Of a stretch of 6,683 bases of DNA, positions 1 through 6,451 are shown piece after piece. The number at the start of each line of letters is the position of its first letter. Positions within the stretch are counted from its first letter, which is position 1. Below the pieces are notes generated by a model, which worked only from the letters and a program-made list of their open reading frames with translations, made no database searches and had not been told where the DNA came from. The stretch comes from a bacterium (GTDB taxonomy: Bacteria; UBP14; UBA6098; B30-G16). Location of the stretch: assembly GCA_003645115.1 (NCBI GenBank), contig QNEG01000084.1:1-6683 (forward strand). Reading direction: 5' to 3'. The translations under genes were made by a program, and so were the position numbers.

Positions 1-95
1 CCCTCAGACTTCAAACTACCATTTTCATTTTTCGCCTCTTCTCATCCAATTTATTCTCATTCGCTTCCGCTTCCAAATAAATCTTTCAAATCGGA

Positions 96-110
96 TTTCG
101 CAAGAAAAAA
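96..110 (+). repeat. Direct repeat, copy 1 (tttcgcaagaaaaaa)
   Basis: This exact 15-mer recurs at 392-406. The pair brackets the composite inverted-repeat element at 116-346. The surrounding T/C-rich flanks of both copies are loosely similar, so this may be a diverged duplication rather than a target-site duplication. Confidence 0.5.
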
Positions 111-231
111 ATGTCTGAACCACGGATTACGCGGATTAAACTGATTACACAGATTTCCCGCATCTCGAACGCCGACTAACGCAATCCACGAAATCCGTTG
201 AATCTAATGATATGATTCTGATGAACCCCCT

Positions 232-255
232 GCTCATTCGCTTCGCTCATTCGCT
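232..255. repeat. Tandem 11-bp direct repeat (gctcattcgct)
   Basis: Two exact copies of gctcattcgct lie at 232-242 and 245-255, separated by two bases. A related stretch, ctcattcgcttc, occurs at 56-67, outside the composite element. Confidence 0.6.
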
Positions 256-276
256 GTCCCCCTTATTAAGGGGGAC
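256..276. repeat. Perfect 21-bp palindrome at the core of the composite repeat
   Basis: The arms gtccccctta (256-265) and taagggggac (267-276) are exact reverse complements around a single central base. In RNA this gives a strong C/G-rich hairpin. It sits inside the outer arms aaccccct/agggggtt. There is no following T-run on the plus strand, so it is a repeat core rather than a standard intrinsic terminator. Confidence 0.75.
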
Positions 277-391
277 AAAATTCGTGTAGCGCAAGCGGAG
301 CGAATTTAGGGGGTTAATCCGTTGAAACTGTTGAATCTGTGGTTCATATTGTTTTTCATTTTCTCTTCCAAAATCTACCTCATTACATCCC

Positions 392-406
392 TTTCGCAAG
401 AAAAAA
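392..406 (+). repeat. Direct repeat, copy 2 (tttcgcaagaaaaaa)
   Basis: This is identical to the 15-mer at 96-110. It lies 46 bp beyond the right arm of the composite element, whereas copy 1 is only 5 bp from the left arm. That asymmetry argues against a simple target-site duplication. Confidence 0.5.
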
Positions 407-535
407 CATTAAAATAATTGATTTACCCGTGATGATTTATGTCTTTTTCGTTTGGGAGAAAATGAATTTCGTTTTCGCAGAAATAAAAATTTCTTTCGCA
501 GAAACGCTCAACCACACTGTTTTGGGGCGAATTAG

Positions 536-721
536 GGAATAAAGACTCCCAAAGGTGTAAACACTGCTACTACTGCGGAAATATACGCAGCACAGGGAAA
601 AACCGAAAAAGCGATAGAGATATACGAAAAAGTTTTAGCTCGAACCGATATATTCAAACACGATAGAGAAATCTATCAAAATCGATTGGAATTGTTAAAG
701 AAACGATTGAAAGAATCTTAA
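536..721 (+). pseudogene. C-terminal fragment of a TPR-repeat protein, start lost
   Basis: The frame runs from just after an in-frame TAG (533-535) to TAA at 719-721, about 61 codons, with no ATG, GTG or TTG start. The peptide contains TATTAEIYAAQGKTEKAIEI followed by YEKVLAR, a textbook tetratricopeptide helix pair (A/L-x3-Y-x3-G-x2-x-A-I-x2-Y-x3-L). It ends in a basic, coiled-coil-like tail (YQNRLELLKKRLKES) typical of the last helix of bacterial TPR proteins. Upstream sequence in this frame is not TPR-like. The terminator-like hairpin over its stop codon suggests this was the true 3' end of a gene. I infer that the 5' part was lost or scrambled near the repeats. A frameshifted or assembly-broken live gene is the alternative. 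The original function is unknown, since TPRs mediate protein-protein contacts. Confidence 0.6.
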
Positions 722-735
722 GCGGATTAAGATTC
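713..735 (+). terminator. Candidate intrinsic terminator of the TPR gene
   Basis: A perfect inverted repeat, gaatcttaa (713-721) and ttaagattc (727-735), can form a 9-bp stem with the 5-base loop gcgga. It overlaps the TPR stop codon and is followed by atctttcccc, a short imperfect U-tract. The stem is AT-rich, so termination strength is uncertain. Confidence 0.4.
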
Positions 736-755
736 ATCTTTCCCCAAAAAAATAC

Positions 756-784
756 TTGCGCTACGATTCAATATAAACGATAAT
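756..784 (+). promoter_or_regulatory. Candidate promoter for rpmA and downstream genes
   Basis: TTGCGC (756-761) and GATAAT (779-784) are spaced by 17 bp, resembling sigma70 -35 and -10 boxes, the -10 being the better match. They lie about 60-90 bp upstream of the rpmA start, after the TPR terminator-like hairpin. The surrounding sequence is AT-rich, so other -10-like matches exist and this is only a best candidate. Confidence 0.35.
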
Positions 785-835
785 TTTATATTAGTTAGTA
801 AATGCAATTTTTACACCGATTAATTGAACGAAAAT

Positions 836-841
836 AGGAGG
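836..841 (+). promoter_or_regulatory. Strong Shine-Dalgarno site of rpmA
   Basis: A perfect AGGAGG lies five bases before the ATG at 847. It fixes the L27 start and suggests high translation, as expected for a ribosomal protein gene. Confidence 0.85.
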
Positions 842-846
842 ATAAG

Positions 847-1101
847 ATGGCACACAAAAAGGGAGTAGGCAGTTCACGAAATGGTCGTGATAGTATAGGC
901 AAGCGGTTAGGAGTCAAGAAATTCGCCGGCGAATTCGTCAGGACTGGTAATATTTTGGTTCGTCAACGAGGAACAAAATTCCATCCGGGAATTAATGTCT
1001 CACGAGGCAAAGATGATACTTTATATTCTCTCGCCGATGGATATGTGAAATTTGGACGCAATCGGTTCGGGAAAAAAACTATATCTGTATTGCCGACATA
1101 A
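847..1101 (+). CDS. rpmA: 50S ribosomal protein L27
   Basis: This is ribosomal protein bL27, a component of the large subunit whose N-terminal tail reaches toward the peptidyl-transferase centre and helps stabilise tRNA substrates. The 84-residue product is the usual length and carries the family signature: MAHKKGVGSSRNGRDS at the N-terminus, then KRLGVKKF, the glycine-rich GNILVRQRGTKFHPG (residues 35-49) and a C-terminal LADGYVKF segment. It begins directly with MAHKKG, lacking the cleavable extension of Firmicutes L27. The start is fixed by a perfect AGGAGG five bases upstream. The usual partner rplU (L21) is not immediately upstream; a TPR remnant lies there instead. The next gene begins 5 bp after the stop, so L27 probably heads a three-gene transcript with the glycosyltransferase and atpB. 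Confidence 0.97.
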   Translation: MAHKKGVGSSRNGRDSIGKRLGVKKFAGEFVRTGNILVRQRGTKFHPGINVSRGKDDTLYSLADGYVKFGRNRFGKKTISVLPT

Positions 1102-1106
1102 TAAGG

Positions 1107-2564
1107 ATGGACATCCAAAATCACAATTATCACATCCGGTGGTATCATTTTGCTATATTAATTCTCATCCCATCGGTCGTGAAATTTTTATTGATTCCTT
1201 ATTATATCGGTGCAGATGATGCTTATATTTACTTGCGTTATGCCCAAAATATTGTCTCTGGTAATGGATGGTCATTTAATATCGGTGAACCAACATATGG
1301 GATAACAAGCCCTGCCTGGATGTTAATAATGGCAACCGGTAAAAAACTTGGGTTGGATGCTGTGAATTTTGCAATGTTTATCTCCATACTTTTTTGGACA
1401 GCTATACCGTTAATCATTTTCTCGATATCAAAAAAAATAAGCCAATCCAATATAATAGCTTATCTCGCTGCAATTCTGGTGGCATCCGATCCGTGGATGA
1501 TTCGATGGTCGGGAACTATAATGGAAACTGCTGCCGCAACTTTTTGTGCTACTTTATTTTTTTTATTGCTAATTTCTGCAAAAAGCTCAAAAGGCATATA
1601 TGGAGCTTTCCTATGGGCAGGAATATCCATCCTATTTCGTCCAGAACTCACATTATTATTACCCATTGCGATTTTATGGCTAATTTTTTCTCATAAAGCT
1701 AATTTCAAGGTAATATTAATCTCTGCTATAATATGGTTGGTTCCGGTTATCCCCTGGTTATACTATGCATATATGCAATTCGGGACTATAATCCCGAATA
1801 CTGCAATAAAAATGGGAGGATTCCTGGGATTTTCCACTAACACAGCGGTTCAAATTGCTAAAGTTATATCTATATATTTACCCGGTCTTTTGGTCGCAAT
1901 TTTTCTCGAAGGAACAAATATATTCAAAACTATAAAAAAATACTGGTTCCCACTGGCTTTCTTTTTCTCACTCATCCTGTTCTATGTTGTCAAAACAAAT
2001 GGGCTTCAAAGTCCCGCGAGATATCTATTGCCAGCACTGCCATTCTTTATTCTATTTATAACCGGAATATTTCAAGCTAATAGGAAAAAAATTATTGCAT
2101 TTCTTATTGTTTCTGTTATTTTTTATTGTTTAGTTCTCGGATTATTGATAGTTCCGACATTACGGATATACAAAGATGGTTATTTGGCGGCGCATAAGCA
2201 GACCGGATTATGGATTAAGGAAAATACTCCACCCGATACTAAAATAGCAGTATTTCTTGACATCGGTGTAATTGGATATTATTCGAATAGATATATTTAC
2301 GATATGGGAATGCTAATTACTCCAGAAATTGCGAACTATGAATCCAGAAAACAATTTCTGTTTGAAAAAAGACCTGAATATATAGTGTTTACACAAAGAA
2401 ATACACCAATAAGTCAATATAAGTCGTTATGTTTGGGGGAATATCTTATACCGATATTTAGCTATACCATACCAAAACCCGGAGTGGGAAAACAAAGGAC
2501 TGTATATATAGAACTTTTCAAAATCGATTGGAATAAAGTCGAGAAGGAGATAAGAGATGTATAA
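1107..2564 (+). CDS. Polytopic membrane glycosyltransferase, GT-C type
   Basis: This 485-residue inner-membrane protein has about ten hydrophobic segments between residues 13 and 350 and a soluble C-terminal part (about 355-485). It resembles GT-C enzymes that move a sugar from a polyprenyl-phosphate donor to envelope glycans or lipids. Visible hallmarks are the acidic pair D37-D38 in the first outer loop (GADDAYIYLRYAQNI), then YGITSPAW (64-71), GTIMET (136-141), FRPE (177-180), GTIIPNT (226-232), RYLLPALP (305-312), and a C-terminal WIKENTPPDTKIAV...IGVIGYY segment. This pattern is known from arabinofuranosyltransferase AftB-like and related uncharacterised GT-C proteins. Sugar and acceptor cannot be told from sequence. 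The ATG at 1107 has only AAGG abutting it, 5 bp after the rpmA stop, so translational coupling is likely. No other in-frame ATG occurs before residue 72. The gene is visibly AT-richer, with many ATA codons, than its neighbours, which may indicate acquisition. Its 3' end overlaps atpB by 8 bp. Confidence 0.85.
   Translation: MDIQNHNYHIRWYHFAILILIPSVVKFLLIPYYIGADDAYIYLRYAQNIVSGNGWSFNIGEPTYGITSPAWMLIMATGKKLGLDAVNFAMFISILFWTAIPLIIFSISKKISQSNIIAYLAAILVASDPWMIRWSGTIMETAAATFCATLFFLLLISAKSSKGIYGAFLWAGISILFRPELTLLLPIAILWLIFSHKANFKVILISAIIWLVPVIPWLYYAYMQFGTIIPNTAIKMGGFLGFSTNTAVQIAKVISIYLPGLLVAIFLEGTNIFKTIKKYWFPLAFFFSLILFYVVKTNGLQSPARYLLPALPFFILFITGIFQANRKKIIAFLIVSVIFYCLVLGLLIVPTLRIYKDGYLAAHKQTGLWIKENTPPDTKIAVFLDIGVIGYYSNRYIYDMGMLITPEIANYESRKQFLFEKRPEYIVFTQRNTPISQYKSLCLGEYLIPIFSYTIPKPGVGKQRTVYIELFKIDWNKVEKEIRDV
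2544..2550 (+). promoter_or_regulatory. Shine-Dalgarno site of atpB inside the glycosyltransferase gene
   Basis: AAGGAGA lies within the last codons of the upstream gene. Its GGAG core is seven bases before the atpB ATG at 2557. It supports that start and a coupled translation arrangement across the 8-bp overlap. Confidence 0.75.
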
Positions 2565-3951
2565 GGAATATACCACAATCACCGAGGTAGCGGGACCATT
2601 GTTGCTTGTGGAGGGTGTAGAAGGCGCTACATACGAGGAACTGGTTCAGATAACTTTGCCAGATAATTCCACTCGACGAGGCAAAGTATTAGAAATAGAT
2701 TACGACAAAGCATTGGTGCAATTATTCGAGGGCGCTTCTGGTGTAGATGTCCAACAATCAAGAGTCCGTTTCCTGGGAAAAGGAATAGAATTGAATGTGG
2801 CAATAGATATGATGGGTAGAGTGTTCGATGGAACCGGTCGCCCTATCGATGATGGTCCGGAAATTATTCCCGAGGACAAAAAGGATATAAATGGTTCTCC
2901 TATCAATCCATACGCTCGAGAATTCCCCAGAGAATTTATCCAGACTGGTATCTCCGCCATCGATGGATTGAACACGCTGGTGCGTGGACAGAAATTACCA
3001 ATTTTTTCCGGCTCGGGATTGCCACACAATAGATTAGCCGCACAAATAGCTCGGCAGGCGAAAGTTATTACAGGCGAACAATTCGCAGTAGTGTTCGGCG
3101 CTATGGGAATCACTTTCGAGGAAGCTCAATTTTTTCAGGATGAATTCAAAAAAACTGGAGCAATCGAAAGAGCAGTGCTTTTCCTCAATCTCGCCGATGA
3201 CCCCGCTATCGAAAGGATATCCACTCCCAGGATGGCACTGACTACTGCTGAATATCTCGCTTTCGAGAAAAATATGCACATATTGGTAATCCTGACCGAT
3301 ATGACCAACTACTGTGAGGCACTACGAGAAGTCTCCGCTGCGAGGAAAGAAATCCCCGGTCGAAGAGGTTATCCCGGATATTTATATACAGACCTGGCAA
3401 CAATTTATGAGCGTGCTGGCAGAATTCACGGTAGAGATGGTTCCATTACTCTAATTCCAATTCTTACTATGCCGGAGGATGATAAGACTCATCCAATACC
3501 GGATTTGACCGGATATATCACCGAGGGACAAATAGTGCTCTCTAGAACTATGCACCGAAGTGGGATTTATCCGCCTATCGATGTCCAGCAATCTCTTTCT
3601 CGGTTAAGACAAAAGGGTATCGGTCCAGAACGAACCCGAGAAGACCACGATGACCTGTTCTCGCAACTGTATGCAGCTTATGCTCGAGGAGTTCAAGCAC
3701 GAGAATTATCCGTGATACTCGGCGAAGCTGCACTCACCGAAATGGATAAAAAGTATTACAATTTCGCCGAGATTTTCGAACAAGTATATATCGGGCAAGG
3801 AGAATATACAGACCGCTCTATCGATGAAACACTCGACCTATCCTGGGAACTATTATCGGTATTCCCCAATCGAGAATTGAAACGAATCAGTAAAAAATTC
3901 ATAGAGAAATATATGTCAAAATTCAGGGAAAAAGCAGTCGCATCCGAATAA
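2557..3951 (+). CDS. atpB: V/A-type ATP synthase subunit B (non-catalytic)
   Basis: This is subunit B of the peripheral V1/A1 head, which alternates with catalytic subunit A in the A3B3 hexamer of the proton- or sodium-translocating ATPase on the inner face of the membrane. The 464-residue length is normal and appears complete. The N-terminal beta-barrel starts TTITEVAGPLLLVEGVEGA (6-24). The nucleotide-fold domain follows with ISAIDGLNTLVRGQKLPIFS (132-151), then SGSGLPHN (151-158) in place of a Walker A GKT motif, as expected for the B subunit. Further conserved blocks are GYPGYLYTDLATIYERAGR (271-289), PPIDVQQSLSRL (339-350), whose R349 matches the arginine-finger position of the family, and ERTREDHDDL (358-367). 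Subunits A and D, its usual neighbours, are absent from this window: a glycosyltransferase lies upstream and metH converges downstream. The remaining subunits must be encoded elsewhere if the enzyme is functional. Confidence 0.96.
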   Translation: MYKEYTTITEVAGPLLLVEGVEGATYEELVQITLPDNSTRRGKVLEIDYDKALVQLFEGASGVDVQQSRVRFLGKGIELNVAIDMMGRVFDGTGRPIDDGPEIIPEDKKDINGSPINPYAREFPREFIQTGISAIDGLNTLVRGQKLPIFSGSGLPHNRLAAQIARQAKVITGEQFAVVFGAMGITFEEAQFFQDEFKKTGAIERAVLFLNLADDPAIERISTPRMALTTAEYLAFEKNMHILVILTDMTNYCEALREVSAARKEIPGRRGYPGYLYTDLATIYERAGRIHGRDGSITLIPILTMPEDDKTHPIPDLTGYITEGQIVLSRTMHRSGIYPPIDVQQSLSRLRQKGIGPERTREDHDDLFSQLYAAYARGVQARELSVILGEAALTEMDKKYYNFAEIFEQVYIGQGEYTDRSIDETLDLSWELLSVFPNRELKRISKKFIEKYMSKFREKAVASE

Positions 3952-3954
3952 GAT

Positions 3955-4077
3955 ATGGCAGTCGGGAATGAATGGATTTTCAACTCCATAAGCCGACTCC
4001 GACGCAATTTGTCAGAATTTTCATTATCGTTCGATTTACCGAATGGCATTTGTTCGTGGGCAGAGTCTAACCACTAA
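3955..4077 (+). CDS. Possible 40-residue ORF between atpB and metH, doubtful
   Basis: An ATG three bases after the atpB stop opens a frame that reads MAVGNEWIFNSISRLRRNLS and ends at a TAA at 4075-4077, running 11 bp into the 3' end of convergent metH. There is no good ribosome binding site, only AATAAG next to the start, so translation would depend on coupling to atpB. The peptide matches nothing I recognise and is not the start of the ATPase D subunit. It may be chance or a remnant. Confidence 0.15.
   Translation: MAVGNEWIFNSISRLRRNLSEFSLSFDLPNGICSWAESNH
3960..3998. terminator. Hairpin in the convergent atpB-metH gap, possible bidirectional terminator
   Basis: Two nested inverted repeats share a centre: agtcgg (3960-3965) with ccgact (3993-3998), and atgga (3972-3976) with tccat (3985-3989), leaving an 8-base loop. 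It sits in the 115-bp gap between two convergent genes, where a terminator is expected. Neither strand has a clear U-run after the stem, so this is only a weak candidate. Confidence 0.25.
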
Positions 4078-6400
4078 TTTTATCCACTATTTTAGCTGCC
4101 TCTACTGCATTGTCGGCATATATCGCAGAAATCTGGTTTGCAAATTCCGAGGATACAGCGGCGCCACCGACTATTATCGGCAAATCGGGAAATTTTTCCC
4201 TTATTACCGATACCGTCTCTTTCATAGATTCGAGCGTAGTGGTCATCAATGCCGACAATCCCACTGCGATGAAATCATCTGTGTGGAGTTCATCCAAAAT
4301 TTTCTGCGAGGGAACATTCTTGCCCAAATCGACTACATCGAAACCATAGCTTTCCAGCAATGCTTTTACCAAATTCTTCCCGATATCGTGGACATCGCCA
4401 AACACGGTGGCTAAAACTATTTTTCCCTTGCCTTTTTGCTCACTCGGAAATTTTGAACGCAGGATTTTTATCGCAGACATAGTGGCTTCCGCCGAGGATA
4501 TCACCTGGGGCAAATAAATTTCTCGCTTATCATATTTATCACCCACTCGACGAATAGCGGGAATAACGATTTCATTCAAAATGTCCAGCGGGTCGTTGCC
4601 AGACTCGAGCTCCTTCTCCAGATGATGAGAAACCCATTCAGTGTTCCCATAGATTATATCATCATAAAGTGAACCGGTGATTTCCTCATAGGATTGAGTT
4701 TCTTGCGAAGTGGAAAATTTTTCTATAAATCTTTTTGCGCCTGTATCCTTTCCAGCGAGCACTTCAGCGCCACTTAATAGTTGCAAGATGTTTTCATCCG
4801 TCGGGTCGGAAATTACCGCACAAAGCCCGCTATTTACTGCCAGAACCAACATCGCAGAGTTTAAAATCGACCTTGATGGCAATCCATAGGAAACATTAGA
4901 AAGTCCGATTACAGTGGGAATATTCAGTCGCTCTGAAATCAATCTTATCGCTCCCAATGTGATATTCGCATTGCCGATATCTGCGGAGACAGGCAACATA
5001 ATCGGGTCGGCGAGAATCCTATTTGCAGAGATTCCAATATCTTCTGCAGAACTGATAATTTGCTCGATTATTTCCATCCTACCCTGTGCAGAAATGGGAA
5101 TTCCATCGTCATTCATTGCCAGCGCGACAAAACTCGCACCCCATCTTTTCGCCAGTGATAACATCTCGGTCATCTGGTCGGATTTTGCAGAAATAGAATT
5201 TATCACCGGCAAACCGGGATATAGTTTCAGCGATTTTTCCAATGCATTTATATCGGTAGTATCGATAAATATTGGCTGAACAACCAAATTAGCTACCGCC
5301 GATACTGCTCGAGGCAATATTTCGACCTCATCCACCTGTGGAGCAGCAACACAGATATCCAGAATATCGGCATCACGCTGGCGAACCGCCTCCTGTTTCA
5401 CTATTCCTATATCGCCGAATTTCAACCGCTCCTTGAATTTCTTCCTGCCAGATGGATTAATTCTCTCGCCTATCAGCCGAACCGGAGTAGTTTCATCTAT
5501 CTCCACCAATTTCACTCGACTGGCGCAAAAGAATGCCGATTTTGTATTGTGCCTGTGGACTGGTTTTCCTCGAACCGCATCGGCAATTCTGGCGATATGC
5601 TCTGGAGTAGAACCGCAACAGGCACCGATAATATTGGCACCAGATTCCCATAATTTCACTGCGGAATCTGCCATTTTTTGCGGTGATGCTGGAAATATTG
5701 TTCTGCCATTTTCATTTTTCGGTAAACCAGCATTAGGTTGCGCCACTAATGGCAATGGTGTGTATTTACGCATCTTGGCTATGGCATTCTCCACCGGTTC
5801 CAGTCCTTTGCCACAATTTGTGCCCATTGCCTGGATATCCAATGCGTCCATTACTGCAGCGAAAACCTCTGGAGGAGTTCCAGTGACCGAGCTATCACCC
5901 TCATCGAAAGCAAAATTTGCCACTATCGGAATGTCGGTAGCATCCATCGTCGCCAGCACAGCGGATTTCAACTCCACCAAATCCGTCATAGTCTCTATAA
6001 TAATTAAATCCACACCTGCATCGGCGAGTATTTTCGCATACTGGAAAAACTGGTTATAAGCATCATCGAAAGTGAGTTCGCCGAATGGTTGAAGGAACAA
6101 TCCCAGTGGACCGATACTGCCAGCGACAGCTGTGTCAAAGTCATTAGCGCATTTTCGAGCGATTCGCACTCCCGCAGTAATCAATTCACTTTGTCGAGTC
6201 TGCAATTCATAAGCGGAAAGTTTCAGCCCAGATGCACCGAATGTGTTGGTGGTAATAATCTGCGCTCCCGCCTGGATGTATTCTCTATGGATTCGCTCGA
6301 TTACATCGGGATTCTCCACATTCCACAATTCCGGCGGAATATCTACTGGCAATCCAGCACTTTGAAGCATAGTGCCCATTCCCCCATCGAAGATTACCAC
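4067..6400 (-). CDS. metH: B12-dependent methionine synthase, compact form without reactivation domain
   Basis: This enzyme transfers the methyl group of 5-methyl-tetrahydrofolate through cobalamin to homocysteine, giving methionine and free folate in the cytoplasm. Modules appear in order. The homocysteine-binding barrel (about 1-280) has FDGGMGTM, TTNTFGA and zinc-ligand cysteines C196 (GTNCG) and C261-C262 (GACCGST). The pterin-binding barrel (about 300-555) has RLIGERINPSGRKKF. The B12 cap helices (about 575-650) have EIYLPQVISSAEATM. The cobalamin Rossmann domain (about 658-777) has GDVHDIGKN, giving the DxHxxG motif with lower-ligand H671, plus GLSALM and GGAAV. The protein stops after the B12 domain, so the AdoMet-binding reactivation domain of E. 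coli MetH (about 1227 residues) is missing, as in Thermotoga-type enzymes. GTG 6400 is the only canonical in-frame start, but it leaves an N-terminus about 14 residues short. The true start is probably upstream, as far as 6442 (see the ribosome-site entry). Confidence 0.93.
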   Translation of the reverse strand: MVIFDGGMGTMLQSAGLPVDIPPELWNVENPDVIERIHREYIQAGAQIITTNTFGASGLKLSAYELQTRQSELITAGVRIARKCANDFDTAVAGSIGPLGLFLQPFGELTFDDAYNQFFQYAKILADAGVDLIIIETMTDLVELKSAVLATMDATDIPIVANFAFDEGDSSVTGTPPEVFAAVMDALDIQAMGTNCGKGLEPVENAIAKMRKYTPLPLVAQPNAGLPKNENGRTIFPASPQKMADSAVKLWESGANIIGACCGSTPEHIARIADAVRGKPVHRHNTKSAFFCASRVKLVEIDETTPVRLIGERINPSGRKKFKERLKFGDIGIVKQEAVRQRDADILDICVAAPQVDEVEILPRAVSAVANLVVQPIFIDTTDINALEKSLKLYPGLPVINSISAKSDQMTEMLSLAKRWGASFVALAMNDDGIPISAQGRMEIIEQIISSAEDIGISANRILADPIMLPVSADIGNANITLGAIRLISERLNIPTVIGLSNVSYGLPSRSILNSAMLVLAVNSGLCAVISDPTDENILQLLSGAEVLAGKDTGAKRFIEKFSTSQETQSYEEITGSLYDDIIYGNTEWVSHHLEKELESGNDPLDILNEIVIPAIRRVGDKYDKREIYLPQVISSAEATMSAIKILRSKFPSEQKGKGKIVLATVFGDVHDIGKNLVKALLESYGFDVVDLGKNVPSQKILDELHTDDFIAVGLSALMTTTLESMKETVSVIREKFPDLPIIVGGAAVSSEFANQISAIYADNAVEAAKIVDKISG

Positions 6401-6443
6401 CTCATCCAGCGATTTCTGTAATATTGTCTTACCCTTGAAAATG

Positions 6444-6451
6444 CACCTCCC
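6444..6451 (-). promoter_or_regulatory. Strong Shine-Dalgarno site upstream of metH with no canonical start beside it
   Basis: The minus strand reads GGGAGGTG here, a near-ideal ribosome binding site, followed by CATTTTCAAGGG. The metH frame stays open across it, and the segment after it would encode FKGKTILQKSLDEV just before VIFDGG, resembling normal MetH N-termini. No ATG, GTG or TTG lies in frame at usable distance. In-frame ATT (6442-6440) is very close to the site. In-frame ATA (6424-6422) lies seven bases after a second weaker site, AAGGG (6436-6432). Confidence 0.6.

Larger units (their letters stand above)
116..346. repeat. Composite inverted-repeat element (MITE-like or dispersed intergenic repeat)
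   Basis: The ends are near-perfect inverted repeats: tgaaccacggatt at 116-128 and aatctgtggttca at 334-346, one mismatch in 13. Nested inside are a second arm pair, aaccccct (224-231) and agggggtt (308-315), a third pair, attcgct (249-255) and agcgaat (299-305), and a perfect palindrome at the centre. Internal phrases recur, for example aatccgttgaa at 192-202 and 316-326. There is no transposase or other coding potential, so this is a non-autonomous or structural repeat. From general knowledge, 'cacggattacgcggatt' and 'ccccctta...taaggggg' phrases are common intergenic repeats in environmental bacterial genomes. Mobility is inference. Confidence 0.6.
1..535. other. Gene-free, repeat-rich intergenic region
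   Basis: No convincing coding region is seen here. The outer parts (1-95 and 347-535) are pyrimidine-rich on the plus strand, which leaves several frames open by chance. The open frame from a GTG at 339 to 542 begins inside a repeat arm, has no ribosome binding site and encodes a low-complexity Phe/Ile-rich peptide, so I do not call it. The region holds short repeats: a 15-bp direct repeat, a composite inverted-repeat element, and two copies of the 11-mer tttcgcagaaa at 473-483 and 494-504. It may also hold the decayed upstream part of the TPR gene whose 3' end survives at 536-721. Confidence 0.6.

Noticed and set aside
1..150. Open plus-strand frames from the left edge, as a possible partial gene
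   Set aside because: At least two frames are open at once because the stretch is pyrimidine-rich. They run into the repeat element and show no recognisable protein features.
116..346. CRISPR array
   Set aside because: The repeats are nested inverted arms and one tandem 11-mer, not regularly spaced direct repeats with unique spacers, and no cas genes are nearby.
339..542. 67-codon plus-strand open frame
   Set aside because: It starts with GTG inside the right arm of the repeat, has no ribosome binding site, and encodes a Phe/Ile-rich low-complexity peptide in a T-rich stretch where stops are rare by chance.
2700..3279. Minus-strand open frames opposite atpB
   Set aside because: The plus strand encodes conserved ATPase subunit B through this whole stretch. 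The antisense peptides have no recognisable features.
5433..6059. 208-codon plus-strand open frame and other long frames opposite metH
   Set aside because: They lie antisense within metH, whose minus-strand frame has clear conserved domains. They are by-products of its codon usage.
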